Assembly: GCF_011761945.1 (NCBI RefSeq)
Contig: NZ_JAASQV010000004.1
Span: 62,001-126,000, forward strand
DNA from: Sphingomonas leidyi
Lineage (GTDB): Bacteria; Pseudomonadota; Alphaproteobacteria; Sphingomonadales; Sphingomonadaceae
Length of the DNA: 64,000 nt
Reading direction: 5' to 3'
Below are positions 17,835 through 29,000 of the stretch, piece after piece. Positions within the stretch are counted from its first letter, which is position 1. Every line of letters begins with the position of its first letter. Under the pieces are notes generated by a model. That model saw nothing but the letters and a program-made list of their open reading frames with translations, made no database searches and was not told where the DNA came from. Position numbers and translations under genes: made by a program.

Positions 17835-18833
17835 ATGGAAACCTCTCGCCGCGGCGCCATGGCATTGGGAATGGGAAGCGCCGCCCTCGGCCTCGCCGCG
17901 CCCGCGCTCGCCCGCCCCGCGGAACGCACGCTGATCCTGTCGACCTGGGATTTCGGCGCCGCCGCCAACGCCGCGGCCTATGCCCAGTGGAAGAAGAGCG
18001 GCAGCCTGCTCGACGCCGTCGAAGCCGGCGCCCGCATCCCCGAGGCGGATCCCGAGAATCATTCGGTCGGCCATGCCGGCTATCCCGATCGCGACGGGCA
18101 TGTGACGCTCGATGCGATCATCATGGACGATCGCGGCAATGTCGGCGCGGTTGCCGCGCTCGAGGATTTCGCGCATCCGATCTCGGTCGCGCGCCGGGTG
18201 ATGGAGAAGACGCCGCACACGTTCCTGGTGGGCGAAGGCGCGCACCAGTTCGCCGAGGCCGAGGGCTTCGACAAGGTCGCGATGCCGACGCCCGAGGCCG
18301 AAAGGGCATGGCGCGACTGGCTGAAGACCGCCCGGTACAAGCCGGTCGCCAATAGCGAGAACCAGCGCGGCTCGGCGCTCGATCATGACACGATCGGCAT
18401 GTTGTTCTGTGCGCCCAGCGGGCAGCTCGCCGGCGCCTGCACCACGTCCGGCATGGCGTTCAAGCTGCGCGGCCGCGTCGGTGATTCGCCCCAGGCCGGA
18501 TCGGGCCTGTTCGTCGAGGCCGGTGTCGGCGCCGCCACCGCCACCGGCGTAGGCGAGGAAGTCACCCGGATCGCCGGATCGGCGCGCGTGGTCGCGTCGA
18601 TGCGCGCCGGTATGACGCCTCAGGCCGCCTGCCGCGAGGCCGTGCTCCACATCGCCAGGCTGCGCGGCGACGCCGTGCGCGACGCACAGGTGGCTTTCCT
18701 CGCGATCGACCATCGCGGCCGGATCGGGGCCTTTGCGCTCCAACCCGGTTTCACCTTCGCGGCGACCGACCCTGCGGGGCGAACCCGGATCCAGACCGCC
18801 GGGAATTTGAAGAATCTCGCAACGACCAAGTAA
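17835..18833 (+). CDS. Tat-exported glycosylasparaginase / isoaspartyl-peptidase family hydrolase
   Basis: A 332-residue N-terminal-nucleophile amidohydrolase. A twin-arginine signal (TSRRGAMALGMGSAALG) points to export. The autocleavage motif DHDTIGML places the catalytic Thr at residue 186, giving alpha and beta chains of usual size. GNVGAVAA and SGMAFKLRGRVGDSP are further family segments. I start at ATG 17835 because it gives the Tat signal directly; an upstream ATG at 17787 would bury it. It lies 29 bases before a TonB receptor gene. The enzyme probably splits an asparagine- or isoaspartate-linked substrate imported by that receptor. Confidence 0.87.
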   Translation: METSRRGAMALGMGSAALGLAAPALARPAERTLILSTWDFGAAANAAAYAQWKKSGSLLDAVEAGARIPEADPENHSVGHAGYPDRDGHVTLDAIIMDDRGNVGAVAALEDFAHPISVARRVMEKTPHTFLVGEGAHQFAEAEGFDKVAMPTPEAERAWRDWLKTARYKPVANSENQRGSALDHDTIGMLFCAPSGQLAGACTTSGMAFKLRGRVGDSPQAGSGLFVEAGVGAATATGVGEEVTRIAGSARVVASMRAGMTPQAACREAVLHIARLRGDAVRDAQVAFLAIDHRGRIGAFALQPGFTFAATDPAGRTRIQTAGNLKNLATTK

Positions 18834-18862
18834 CCGAATCGATTTCCAAAAGGGGGGAAGTA

Positions 18863-21800
18863 ATGAAGAAATTCAATGCATTGTTGCTAAGTTCGACGTG
18901 TTTCGCGGTGTTGCTCGCCGCGCCCGCGATGGCGCAGGACGCCGTGCCGGAAACTGGCAGGGACTCCACCACCAGCTCCGGGGACGAGGGCTCCCTCGTC
19001 GTCACCGGCACCCGCATCGTCCGCCCGAACAACCGTTCGGCCGCGCCGATCACCACCACCACCTCCGCCGAGATCGCCGCACAGGGCGCGACGACGATCG
19101 AAGAGGTGCTCAACCGCCTGCCGCAGGTGCAGGTCAACTCCGAACAGAATTTCAGCGACTCCGAAGGCCGCCAGCGGATCAAGCTGCGCAGCCTGGGCTA
19201 TGAGCGCACGTTGATGCTGGTCGACGGGATGCGCATCGGCCTGCCCAACACGGTCGATGTGGGCATCATCCCGAACGCGCTGGTCGAGCGAGTCGACGTG
19301 CTGACCGGCGGCGCTTCCGCAGTCTATGGCTCGGACGCGGTCGCGGGCGTCGTCAACTTCATCCTGAAGAAGAACTTCAGCGGCATCCGCGTCGACGGCA
19401 ATTACAGCTTCTTCAACCACAACAACCGTTCCAGCGCGGTGACCGACGCCGCGCGGCGGGCCGGGTTCGATTCGGCCAGCGGCATGAGCAATGACGGCGC
19501 CCGCGCCGATGTCAGCCTCGCCGCCGGCACCAACCTGTTCAACGACCGCGTCAATGTCTCGGCCTTCGTCAACTATCGCCAGTCGAGCCTCGTTCGCCTG
19601 CGCGACCGCGCGAACGCCGTCTGCGAAGTGGTGACGACGAGCAACACCTCGCCGCTCTCCTGCTCGCGGGCGAGCTACACGCCGGCCGGCACGATCATCC
19701 CGCGCGCCGGCGCCAGCGCCGGGACGGTGCTCGTCAACAACCCGAACGGCAACGGCACCTTCATCCCGATCAACAGCGGCCCCGCAGGCGCCTCGGCCAA
19801 TCCCTATGACGACTGGGCGTTCCAGCGGCCGTTCAACCGCGTCAACGCCGGCGGCTTCCTGACCGCGCAGATCAACGACCATGTCGAGCTGTACAGCAAC
19901 GTGCTGTGGTATCGGGACAAGTCGTACAACACCCAGCTGAACCGCACCTATTCGTACAGCGTCTATGGCAGCACGCCCTATCAGGTGAATTGCGACAACC
20001 CGTTCCTCTCGGCGTCGCAGGCGCAGACGCTGTGCGGTGCGAACGCGGGCGTGGCGGGCCAGTATGCGCCGCTCGACGTGCGCTATCGCTTCGACGGGAT
20101 GCCGCTGGTCCGCCAGCAATTCACCAACACCGGCTATCGCGTCGTCGCGGGCCTGCGCGGCCGGGTGCTCGACGATGTCTGGTCCTATGACGTCGCGGGC
20201 ATGCTCTCGCGCGCACAGCTCGACACCATCGACGTGCCGTTCGCGAAGTTCGACAGCGTCAACCGCTCGCTCGACGTGGTGAACGTCAACGGCCGCCCGA
20301 CCTGCCGCTCGGTGGTCAACGGCACCGACGGGAACTGCGTGCCGTTCAACGCCTTCGCGCCGTTCAACAACGATGCCGCGCTCAACAACTATCTCTATGG
20401 CAACGCCTCTGGCGGCATCAGCACGCGCATTCCACGCCTGTTGCAGTTCGTCGGCACCATCAGCGGCGATCTCGGCAAATACGGCATTGCCTCGCCCCTC
20501 GCCGAACAGGGCATCGCGATCGCGCTGGGCGGCGAATATCGCGAGGAGATGGAACGCACCGTCGTCAACGCGATCTACCAGCAGAACAATGGCGGCACGA
20601 ACCAGCGCGTCACCCAGAACATCCTGGAGGCCTTTGGCGAAATCCAGGCACCGCTGGTCGAGAACCGGCCCTGGACCAAGCTGCTCCAGCTGAACGCCGG
20701 CTACCGCCTGTCCAAATATAACCGCCTGGACAGCAAGTTCGGCACCTGGAAGATCGAGGGCATCTGGTCGCCGGTCGCGGACATCAGCTTCCGTGCGTCG
20801 CTCAACAAGGCACAGGCGGCCCCGGGCGTCGGCACCGCCGCCAGCGCGTCCAACATCTTCTGGAACCAGGGCTTCTACGCGGATCCCTGCGCCCCCCGGA
20901 TCGATCCGGCCAACCCCAGCGCACCGCGCATCGCCCCGGTCGCCACGCAGCAGCAATGCGCCAACACCGGCCTGCCGGCGAATCTCTATGGCAGCACCAC
21001 GCTGATCTGCCCGGACGATCGCTGCACCGTCCGCGAAGGCGGCTTCGACCTCAAGCCGGAAACCGCCTATACCAAGACGTTCGGCGTGGTCCTCCGCCCG
21101 CGCTTCGTGCCGGGGCTGACCGTCTCGGTCGATCGCTGGCTGATCGATCTGAAGGATCAGCTCGACTTCCTCCAGCCGCAGAACCTGATCAACGACTGCC
21201 TCAGCACCGGCAACGACTATTTCTGCCGCGCCATCGTCCGCAATGCGAACGGCACGCTGTACAGCTCGCCGGCGACGCGTCCGGCCACGGGCTGGGTCGC
21301 GCGCGGTTCGGCGAACGGCTATCGCTCGCAGTCGCATGGCTGGGACTTCCAGGGCCAGTATGACGTCGGCATGGGTTCGGTCGGCCGCCTCGAGATGAGC
21401 TTCAACGGCACGCTGATGACGCGGGTCGCCTCGCAGGCATCGCCCACCGCCACGTCGCGCAATTGCGTGGGCTATTGGGGCAATTCGTGCGGCGAGAGCA
21501 TGCCCAAATGGGCGCACCAGATGCGCACCACCTGGATCCTGCCGGAGCGCATCGCCAGCGTCTCGCTGAACTGGCGCCATCGCTCGGCCATGCCGCTCGA
21601 CGTCTATGCGCCGGCCAGCACCGGCATCCCGACGGCGGATCCCAGCCAGCGGCGGGACCAGTTCCCGGGCATCAAGGCCTATGACTGGTTCGACCTGGCG
21701 CTTAGCTTCGACGTCAACAAGCAGATGACGTTCCGGCTTGCCGCGAACAACATCTTCGACCGCGACCCGCCGATCGTGCCGGACAGCCGTTCGCGCATCG

Positions 21801-21880
21801 GCCTGCTGCGCGGCAACACGATCATGGGCTATGACCTGCTCGGCCGACAGATCGTCGCCGGTGTCTCGCTACGCCTGTAA
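18863..21880 (+). CDS. TonB-dependent outer-membrane receptor
   Basis: A 1005-residue receptor with a signal peptide (LLSSTCFAVLLAAPAMAQ), a TonB-box-like SLVVTGTRI, a plug with RSLGYERTLMLVDGMRI and LTGGASAVYGSDAVAGVVNF, and a barrel ending in VAGVSLRL. A GGGGGGAAG ribosome-binding site precedes the ATG. The large-plug type is the one Sphingomonads use for oligosaccharides or peptides. Close linkage to the upstream Tat-exported amidohydrolase suggests a peptide or glycopeptide ligand. Confidence 0.93.
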   Translation: MKKFNALLLSSTCFAVLLAAPAMAQDAVPETGRDSTTSSGDEGSLVVTGTRIVRPNNRSAAPITTTTSAEIAAQGATTIEEVLNRLPQVQVNSEQNFSDSEGRQRIKLRSLGYERTLMLVDGMRIGLPNTVDVGIIPNALVERVDVLTGGASAVYGSDAVAGVVNFILKKNFSGIRVDGNYSFFNHNNRSSAVTDAARRAGFDSASGMSNDGARADVSLAAGTNLFNDRVNVSAFVNYRQSSLVRLRDRANAVCEVVTTSNTSPLSCSRASYTPAGTIIPRAGASAGTVLVNNPNGNGTFIPINSGPAGASANPYDDWAFQRPFNRVNAGGFLTAQINDHVELYSNVLWYRDKSYNTQLNRTYSYSVYGSTPYQVNCDNPFLSASQAQTLCGANAGVAGQYAPLDVRYRFDGMPLVRQQFTNTGYRVVAGLRGRVLDDVWSYDVAGMLSRAQLDTIDVPFAKFDSVNRSLDVVNVNGRPTCRSVVNGTDGNCVPFNAFAPFNNDAALNNYLYGNASGGISTRIPRLLQFVGTISGDLGKYGIASPLAEQGIAIALGGEYREEMERTVVNAIYQQNNGGTNQRVTQNILEAFGEIQAPLVENRPWTKLLQLNAGYRLSKYNRLDSKFGTWKIEGIWSPVADISFRASLNKAQAAPGVGTAASASNIFWNQGFYADPCAPRIDPANPSAPRIAPVATQQQCANTGLPANLYGSTTLICPDDRCTVREGGFDLKPETAYTKTFGVVLRPRFVPGLTVSVDRWLIDLKDQLDFLQPQNLINDCLSTGNDYFCRAIVRNANGTLYSSPATRPATGWVARGSANGYRSQSHGWDFQGQYDVGMGSVGRLEMSFNGTLMTRVASQASPTATSRNCVGYWGNSCGESMPKWAHQMRTTWILPERIASVSLNWRHRSAMPLDVYAPASTGIPTADPSQRRDQFPGIKAYDWFDLALSFDVNKQMTFRLAANNIFDRDPPIVPDSRSRIGLLRGNTIMGYDLLGRQIVAGVSLRL

Positions 21881-21896
21881 TCCTGGGGTTGCCCCT

Positions 21897-21921
21897 CCCC
21901 CGGAGACTGAGTCTCCGGGGG
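21897..21921 (+). terminator. Hairpin terminator after the TonB receptor
   Basis: An 11-base perfect stem (CCCCCGGAGAC / GTCTCCGGGGG) with a 3-base loop starts 17 bases after the receptor stop codon. No T-run follows. Stem strength and position support termination. Confidence 0.6.
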
Positions 21922-22009
21922 ATCCGGGCGTTGGGGCGAGGGCGGCGATCCCCGCCGCGCCGGCCGCTAACAGCGGCAACGCTTTCAAGGGGGCGCGAGG
22001 GTCAATCTA

Positions 22010-22500
22010 TATGCCCCTGCGCTTGCCTTGCGATTGGTGAAATGGCTCATCAGCCGGTCCTGCCGCGTGGCCTGTGTCTCGCTCGTCACTTGGCCCTCGG
22101 CATTGTACACGATCGCGCTGCGGCTGGCGGCTGCACACTGCCGTCGCCCCGTCATTCTCATAGTCGCTTTGGCCGATTAGGCGCCCCTGCAGGTCTATGG
22201 TCGAAGGCCGCCCGCTTTACTGCCACTCCGAACGTCCCGTTCGGCGTCACCGTCGCCCCGCCATTGGCGCTGGCCTGCTCGACGACACCCAGGCCTGCAC
22301 CAACTGCCCATCGGCATTGCAGCTAGCCAGCCCGCAATCCCTCAGGCTCCCGATGCACCCGCTCGTCTCTAACTCGCGCGGCCGACGCCTGCCGATACCC
22401 CATCACCGAGAAGTTCTGGGTGAAGGTTCACCGACGATCGCTCAGGTGCAGCTCCCCTGGATCCGCCGGCCGGCATTGTCGCATTCGTAACCGATATGGA
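22010..22500 (-). pseudogene. Decayed RHS/YD-repeat fragment
   Basis: No long frame survives, but pieces of YD-repeat coding sequence can be read on the minus strand in different frames. Near 22495-22455 there is IGYECDNAGRRIQ. Near 22310-22290 there is CNADGQLVQAW. Near 22200-22160 there is IDLQGRLIGQSDYEND. Near 22125-22050 there is SAIVYNAEGQVTSET and onward. Stops and frame changes separate them. The fragment lies behind the RHS gene and lipoprotein in the same orientation, as expected for a displaced older RHS tip. The pieces do not closely match the intact RHS repeats. Confidence 0.75.
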
Positions 22501-22544
22501 ACGGCGGCGCCGAAATCTCACAACACCAATCGGCGCTCATTTAT

Positions 22545-22988
22545 TCATTGCATCCGTAATATGTTGGAAAATACTTCCGGTGTACCAAATGCCCTGGACG
22601 CATGATAATATAGACAAAACGAGCCAGAATTACGCCACTCTTTAAAATTATCTTTGAGTAAAAATTTCATCATATATGTGTTTGATTTATAATATTTCGC
22701 AGTTTCTTGCTTGGGATATTCATTAGCAGTATCAGCTATAGATGCGAAGTTTACTTCGCCAATATTCTCTCGCTCATAAGAGCATTTTTTTGTAGCGAAG
22801 ATAAACCCAGGCTGACTACTGTTTACTATTCTTGCACCAGCACGATCTACGTACAGATACAGCACACGAACCTCGCGCCCATGAAATATTTCATTTTTTA
22901 TTGAATAATCCTTATGAACTAAGACGTATTCTTTATAGGAGCAGGCGGAACATGATAAAAAAGCCATAATGGAAATTATGATTCTCAC
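22545..22988 (-). CDS. AT-rich putative lipoprotein, candidate immunity protein
   Basis: A 147-residue protein starting at GTG 22988, with a GGGAG ribosome-binding site that lies in the end of the RHS gene (13 bases from RHS stop to this start). The N-terminus MRIIISIMAFLSCSACS is a short lipoprotein-type signal with a Cys in a lipobox-like setting (either FLSC or CSAC). The rest is hydrophilic with four more Cys residues and no family I recognise. By hand count, lines 22621-22740 are about 30% G+C, against a G+C-rich window. Position, membrane anchoring and foreign base composition fit an immunity protein against the RHS tip. This is inference. Confidence 0.72.
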   Translation of the reverse strand: MRIIISIMAFLSCSACSYKEYVLVHKDYSIKNEIFHGREVRVLYLYVDRAGARIVNSSQPGFIFATKKCSYERENIGEVNFASIADTANEYPKQETAKYYKSNTYMMKFLLKDNFKEWRNSGSFCLYYHASRAFGTPEVFSNILRMQ

Positions 22989-23001
22989 GATAAAACTCCC
23001 A

Positions 23002-26000
23002 CTACTTATAAAGCTTAATCATGTATCCCTTGGCGTACGCCTCAAACATCTGAACAAAACCAGCATGATCCCACTTAGAAGTCTCGTAGAAATAGGGGGC
23101 GGAAACGGCCTGAACTTCTCGCCTCATCGGCTTACCGAGGTTCTTAATAAAATCGTTCCGCCCGTTCGAGCCCCATTGGGTGGTCCAATCGTCCGACGTT
23201 GTCGATCGGACGTCAACCCATCGCGCAGAAGTCGACTTCACGGTTTGCGCTTGTGTGACAGAATGTCGAGAGATCCATCCCGATCCGTCGACCGGATCGA
23301 CCGTAACTAGATAGTCTATGCGAAGATTTCTTGAGGCAGCATACAAACCACCCTCGAAGACTGCATTGCCACCATAGCTATGCCCGATCAAGGTTGTTGG
23401 CAGACTCAGGGCGCGCGTTACTTCAATATAGTTACGTATCCTACCGGTTTGGGGCCAACCTGCAAAATTGGCATCCTTGGAAAGACCCTTGGTAACCGGA
23501 TATAGTGCCGCATAATCTCGCACTGTGGTGGTGAGCCCGGTGCCTTCCTCTCCGCCGCCGCCCACGAAAAGCGGGTTGTAGGGATCAAGGTTGGACGCCT
23601 TGGCCAGAATGAGAGCCAATGCCGGGGAGAGGGTGGCCCCGGGGGCGAGGTTCGCGATCATACGCTCAATGGTCGCGACGGTTCTGGATTCCGTGAGTCC
23701 TTGGATAATCGACGGAACATTGGTCATGTTGTGTCTCGACGCAAGGCCCTGCCCCTGCACTGAGGCATCCCAAAAGAGCGGATCGTCAATCCCCGGCCGA
23801 TACACCGCGTCGCTGAATATCCCAACCTCGTCCGATATCTGAATGCCCAACGCGCCTTCGTTGCCTGTCTGATAAGTAACCGCCAGCCCAGGTGCAACAA
23901 CCGGGGCCGGCGTCGAGTTATAGATTTCTTCAGGCAGCAGATTTTCAGGCCTATCATAGGTTGTCCGCTTGCCCATGCCGGCCGCGCGATCAGCCAATGC
24001 TCCCCCAATCGTTTGCCCGATGATATCGGGCAGGGCGGCAAGGATATTATCGCCGAAGTCGGTTCCGTCGATCAGGCTGCGGGATGCCGCGTTGGCGAGG
24101 CCGCCAGCGGCATTTCTGAGCATCTTGCCCGCAAAGCCTTGCGTCTTGATGGAGCCGACTGCTGCCGCGCCCAGGCCTGCCGCAGCGATGCCGGCAAAGT
24201 CGAATTTCGACTGCAGCCGGGTGGCAACGCCGATACCCTGGGTAACGACGTTGGACAGCACCCCGCGCGCCGCCGCGCCGGCAATCCCGCCGCCCGTCAG
24301 GAAGCCTCCGACCGGACCGAGTTGCGCGCGGATCGCGTCCTGAACCACCTGACCAGTGAGGGTTACCCCGCTCCTTTCAAGCGTATCGACTGCCAGCCCG
24401 GCACTGTTGCCCAATCCCTGGAAATAGCCACCGACCGCGCCGCTGACCCCCGCGAGCGCCACGCCCTTCCAGTTGAACTTGTCCTGCATGCCGGTTGCCA
24501 CGCCAAAGCCTTGGCTTGCCGCGGAACCCACCGCGCCGCCAATGGCCCCACCGCCAACCCATGCCGCCATCGAGACATTGGCAACGGCAGCGCCGCCAGT
24601 CATGGCGCCAAGTACCGCACTAAAGGACTGGCCCGAAACAAGTGCAGTCGCACCGGCGGTGACGAGTGTCGTCACGGCCACGGCTATCGCCGCCACCAAT
24701 ATCGCCCCGAGCGCGCCGCAGCTGTTCCGCTTGGGCGGCGCCGGGGTGTTGGGGGAGGTGTTGCCGATGGCCTCGGCGGGGTCGTAGGGCCGGAAGGTGG
24801 TGGCATCGTGATGGCTGCCGACCACGCCGCCGGGGACGGTGAGCGTGGTGCCGGCGGGCACCGCGCCGCCCGCGCCGAAGCCGGGATTGGCCTCGGCGAG
24901 GCGGTACCACAGGTTGGAATCGCCCCAGAGCTGGGCCGCGATCGACTGCAGGGTCTCGCCCGCACTCGCCGAATAGCTCGAGGCGCCGCCCACCGTGCCG
25001 CCGTTCAGCGCCGTGAAATTGGCGTCGAAATCGGCGAAGATGGTGGCGTTGGTCGCGCCGTTCCGGAACGTGCCGTTGCCGGGCGCTGCCGTGCGCGCGG
25101 CGATCGCGGCGGCATAGTCGACATTGGCAGTGCCGTCGTTGCTCACCACGCCCATCTGGCGCCCGCCGAACATATAGGTGCGCGTAAGCGGCTCGTTGTT
25201 CCCCCAGATGAGGTCGGTCTCGCCGCGCAGGATCACCTGGCCCTGCAGGTCGGTCCGATACAGGATCGCGCGGGGTCGCGAACCGCCGTTGATGGCGACC
25301 CCGGTCAGCGCCCCGTCGCGGTCATAGCTGTAGCTCGAGCTGCTCGTGCCGTCGCGGTTGGTCAGTTGCACCAGCGTCTGCTGCGCGCCGTCGCGCCATG
25401 CATAGGACTGGCTGGTATAGCTGTCGGCGTAATCGAGATCGGCCTGCGAATAGCTGCCTGGGCCGCCATAGACCGGCGTACCGCCATTCTTCCAGTTCTT
25501 GGTCTCGCTATAGTAGAGCAGGCTGCCGCTCGCGCTGCCGGCCTGGCCCGACCAGCTGATCGCCGGGCCGGCGGATCCCACGCCGGTGGCGCTGTAATAG
25601 TTGACCGTGTGGGTGTAGAGCGTGTCGCTCCCCTGCCTGGTCGAGCTCTTCTCCGCCAATACCAGCCCGCGCGGGTCGTAGACGATGTCGTAGCGGCTGT
25701 GCACGCCGACGCCCCAGCCGTCATATTCGGCATAGCTCGAGACCCGGCCCAACAGATCGTAGGACGTCTGCGCGCGCGTCGTCCCACCGATCACGACCGA
25801 GCCAAGCTGCCCCACGGCGTCGTAGGCATAGGCCTCCTGCGCGTTCGAACCCGTCTGCGCGGTCGCCCGCTGGCCCGCCGCGTCATAGGTGACGTCCGTG
25901 CCGGCGCCTCCGCGCTGGATCGCTCCCGAACCCGCCGCGCCAACGAACACGCCCTTGGTCGTCACCACACGGTTCATGCTGTCATAGCGATACCAGTAGG

Positions 26001-29000
26001 CCTGGCTCGTCGCCGTGGTCGCGAGAAGGCCGCTCGCCTGCACCGGCAGGTAGCTGGTCGCGATCGAACGGACATTGCCGGCGGCATCATAGGTCCAGCT
26101 CTTGTCGACGGCATCGACCCCGGGCGCGTAAACGTCGCGGTAGCGGGTGATCCGGCCCGCCGCGTCATATTCGGCGCGGCCGTCCTGCCACATGCCGGTT
26201 CGGACGATGTAGCTTGCGGGAATGAAATCCCAATAGCCCTGCCCTTCCCCCTCGGGCGTGTCGGGAGACTGGCCTGGAGCCAGAACCCAGACATATCGTT
26301 CCTCCTTGAACTCCGCGACTTCGCTGACAAGGGTCTCGCGGGTCAGTTGGCCCAGCAGATCATATTCATAGCTCGCGACCTTGCGATTCCAGCTGGTGTT
26401 GACGACGGGCACGTCGCCCGAGAGGACCTGCCGGATCTGCCCGGTATTGTAATAGCTGTAGACGAGATTGCGCGCGGGCGCTCCGTCGAGCGTGCTCGTC
26501 TCGGCGACGATGCGGGCGGCGCGATCATATTGATAGCCATAGGCCTGGCCGCCCTTGTCGCTGCGCGCGACAACCCGGCCGAAAATGTCGACACGCTGGA
26601 CCGCCGCATGGATGCCGTAGCTGGCCGAGGCCCGATCAGCGTCGGTGCTGGTCGTCTGAACCCAGCCGCCGAACGTCCCCAGTCCCGAGGTGGCCATGGC
26701 GCCGTCCCAGCCATAGCTGGTCGTGGTGGTGTCGCCCCCGAACGCCATTTGCAGCGTGATCCGGCCGAGCGCGTCATATTGGGTGCGCTCGCGGCCGGCA
26801 TAGCCGACGGCGTTGTTCCACGCACCGATCCGGTTGCCGAGCACGTCATAGGCATAGGATTGCACCAGCGTGCCCGCCGCCGTCGCCGGGCGCGTCACCT
26901 GGGTGAGCCGCCCGAGCTTGTCATAGGCCATGCTCGTATGACGGTTGAGGGCGTCCCAGCTGTCGACCTGGTCGCCGAACACGTCATAGCTGTTGGCGAC
27001 GACGCCGCCATCCGGATGCCATTCCTTGACCACCAGGGCCGCGCCGTCGCCATAGCCGGTGCCGGCAAGCAGCTGGCGCGTCGTCTTCACCCCCGAGCCC
27101 GTCTGCACGCTGTTGGCGTCCTGCGTCCCGATCAACCTACCGCCAATGTCGTAGAACATCCGCTCGGTCGGGCGGGTGCTCGATACCGTGCCGTTCTCGG
27201 CCGTGACGGAGACGCTCGGCCGCTGGATCTGCGTCACCCGGCCCATGGTGTTGTAGCTGTAGTCGGTCTGCCGGCCATAGGCGTCGGTTTCCCAGGCCAG
27301 CTCGCCGAACGCGGTATAGCCCCGCGCCGTCGCGATGTTCTGGGTACCGCCGCCGACCGCGGTCTGGCGCTGGACCTGCACTGCCTGCACCGCCTGGCCA
27401 CGTGCGTCATAGACGGTCGCGCTCGCGGTGACGGTGCCACCCGCGATCAGGCCGATCGCCGAGGCTTGCGACATGCCCGACAGATCGGTGCTGCCGTTGC
27501 TCTCGATGGCGAGCGTCTGCCGGCCTGCCTTGTCATAGGCATGGATCCGCCACACTCCGTCGCCCGCGTTGGACGCGACCAGGCGCCCGGCAGTGTCGTA
27601 GCGGAACTGCTCCTGCCACCCGCCATTGGTGCCGCGCGCCGTGATCGCGCCGAACGCATCGTACGCGCTCTGCGTGGAGCTCACTTCGCTCCAGCTGCCG
27701 CCCGCGATCGTGTTGATCGCCTGGCGCACGACATTGCCGGCAAGGTCGTACTGGTACGAGATCCCCTCGGTCACCAGCGTGCCGGCGCCGAGCGATCCGC
27801 CATTGCCCAGCTCGCGCGTGTAATATTCCCCGACCTTCCGGCCGGCCGCATCGTAATAATAGCTGCGCGTCTGCCCCAGCGCGTCGCTCACCCCGGTCAG
27901 CCGGCCCGCCCCGTCATAGAGATTGGTGCTGATCCGGTCGTTGCCCGAGACGTAATAATCGCCCTGCCGCGTCACGGTGAGCTGGCCCAGCCCGTTATAC
28001 TGGTAGCGGACTGTCGGATTGACGTTTCCCGTCGGGGACGCGAACGTCTGCCGCATCTCCAGGCTCAGTCGCCCGGCATTGTCATAGGCGTAGATCGTCT
28101 GGTCGCCCGTCGCCTCGACCTTGCGCACCACCTCGCCCAGCGCATTGTAGACATACTGGATCAGCGACGTGCCGCTCGCGCCCGACAGCTGGCCGTTCGC
28201 CGTGTTCAGCGACCAGGCCTCCACGCCGTAGCGCCGTTCCTCGGTCCGCCGGCCCATCTTGTCATAGGCGAACTCGGTGAGCCGGTCGTCGGTCTGGATG
28301 TCGGGCGCGGTGTAGCTGCTGCTCGAAACGCCGGTTGCCCGGCTGGCGAAGCGGCGCTCGCCGAGCACATTGCCTTCGGCATCCAACGCCCAGCGCGTCA
28401 GATAGCCTTCCTGGTCGACCTGCGCGATCTTGCGGCTGTTGGCGTCGTAATAGGAATAGACGCTCTTGCCGGCACTGTCGGTGGTCCGGACCAGGTCGCC
28501 GACGACATTATACTCGTAAGCGGTCTCCAGCGTGACGTCGGTCGCATAGACATAGGCGCTGCCGTTCCAATAGCCCACGCTCTGGTTCGCGACGCTGCTC
28601 GTCTTCAGCCGGTCGAGCGCGTCATAGGTGTTGACCGTCTCGCGATACGCCCCGCCGGGATTGCCCGGCGGCGTGCCGCCCGCCATGCCCGGCAGCGCGA
28701 CCAGCGTCGCCCAGGTTCGGCTCGCGGTCAGGTTGCCCGCCGCATCATAGGCGAAGGTCGACAGCACGCCCTGCGTGCCCGCCGTCCCCGCCGGCGTCAC
28801 CGTCGCGATCCTGCGGTTCAGGTCGTCATAATAGCTGAGCGTCCGCGCGCCGTTCGCGTCGATCGTCTCGACCAGGTTGCCGCGCGTGTCGTAGCGATAA
28901 TATTCCCGCGGCGTCGCCATGGCCTGCGACAGCCCCACCGACACCGCCTCGCCCCATTTCGACGTCAGCCGGTTCGCCTTGTCATATTCGAACCAGCTGT

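Noticed and set aside
18887..21580. Long minus-strand frame opposite the TonB receptor
   Set aside because: Antisense shadow with no recognisable domain; the plus strand holds the intact receptor.
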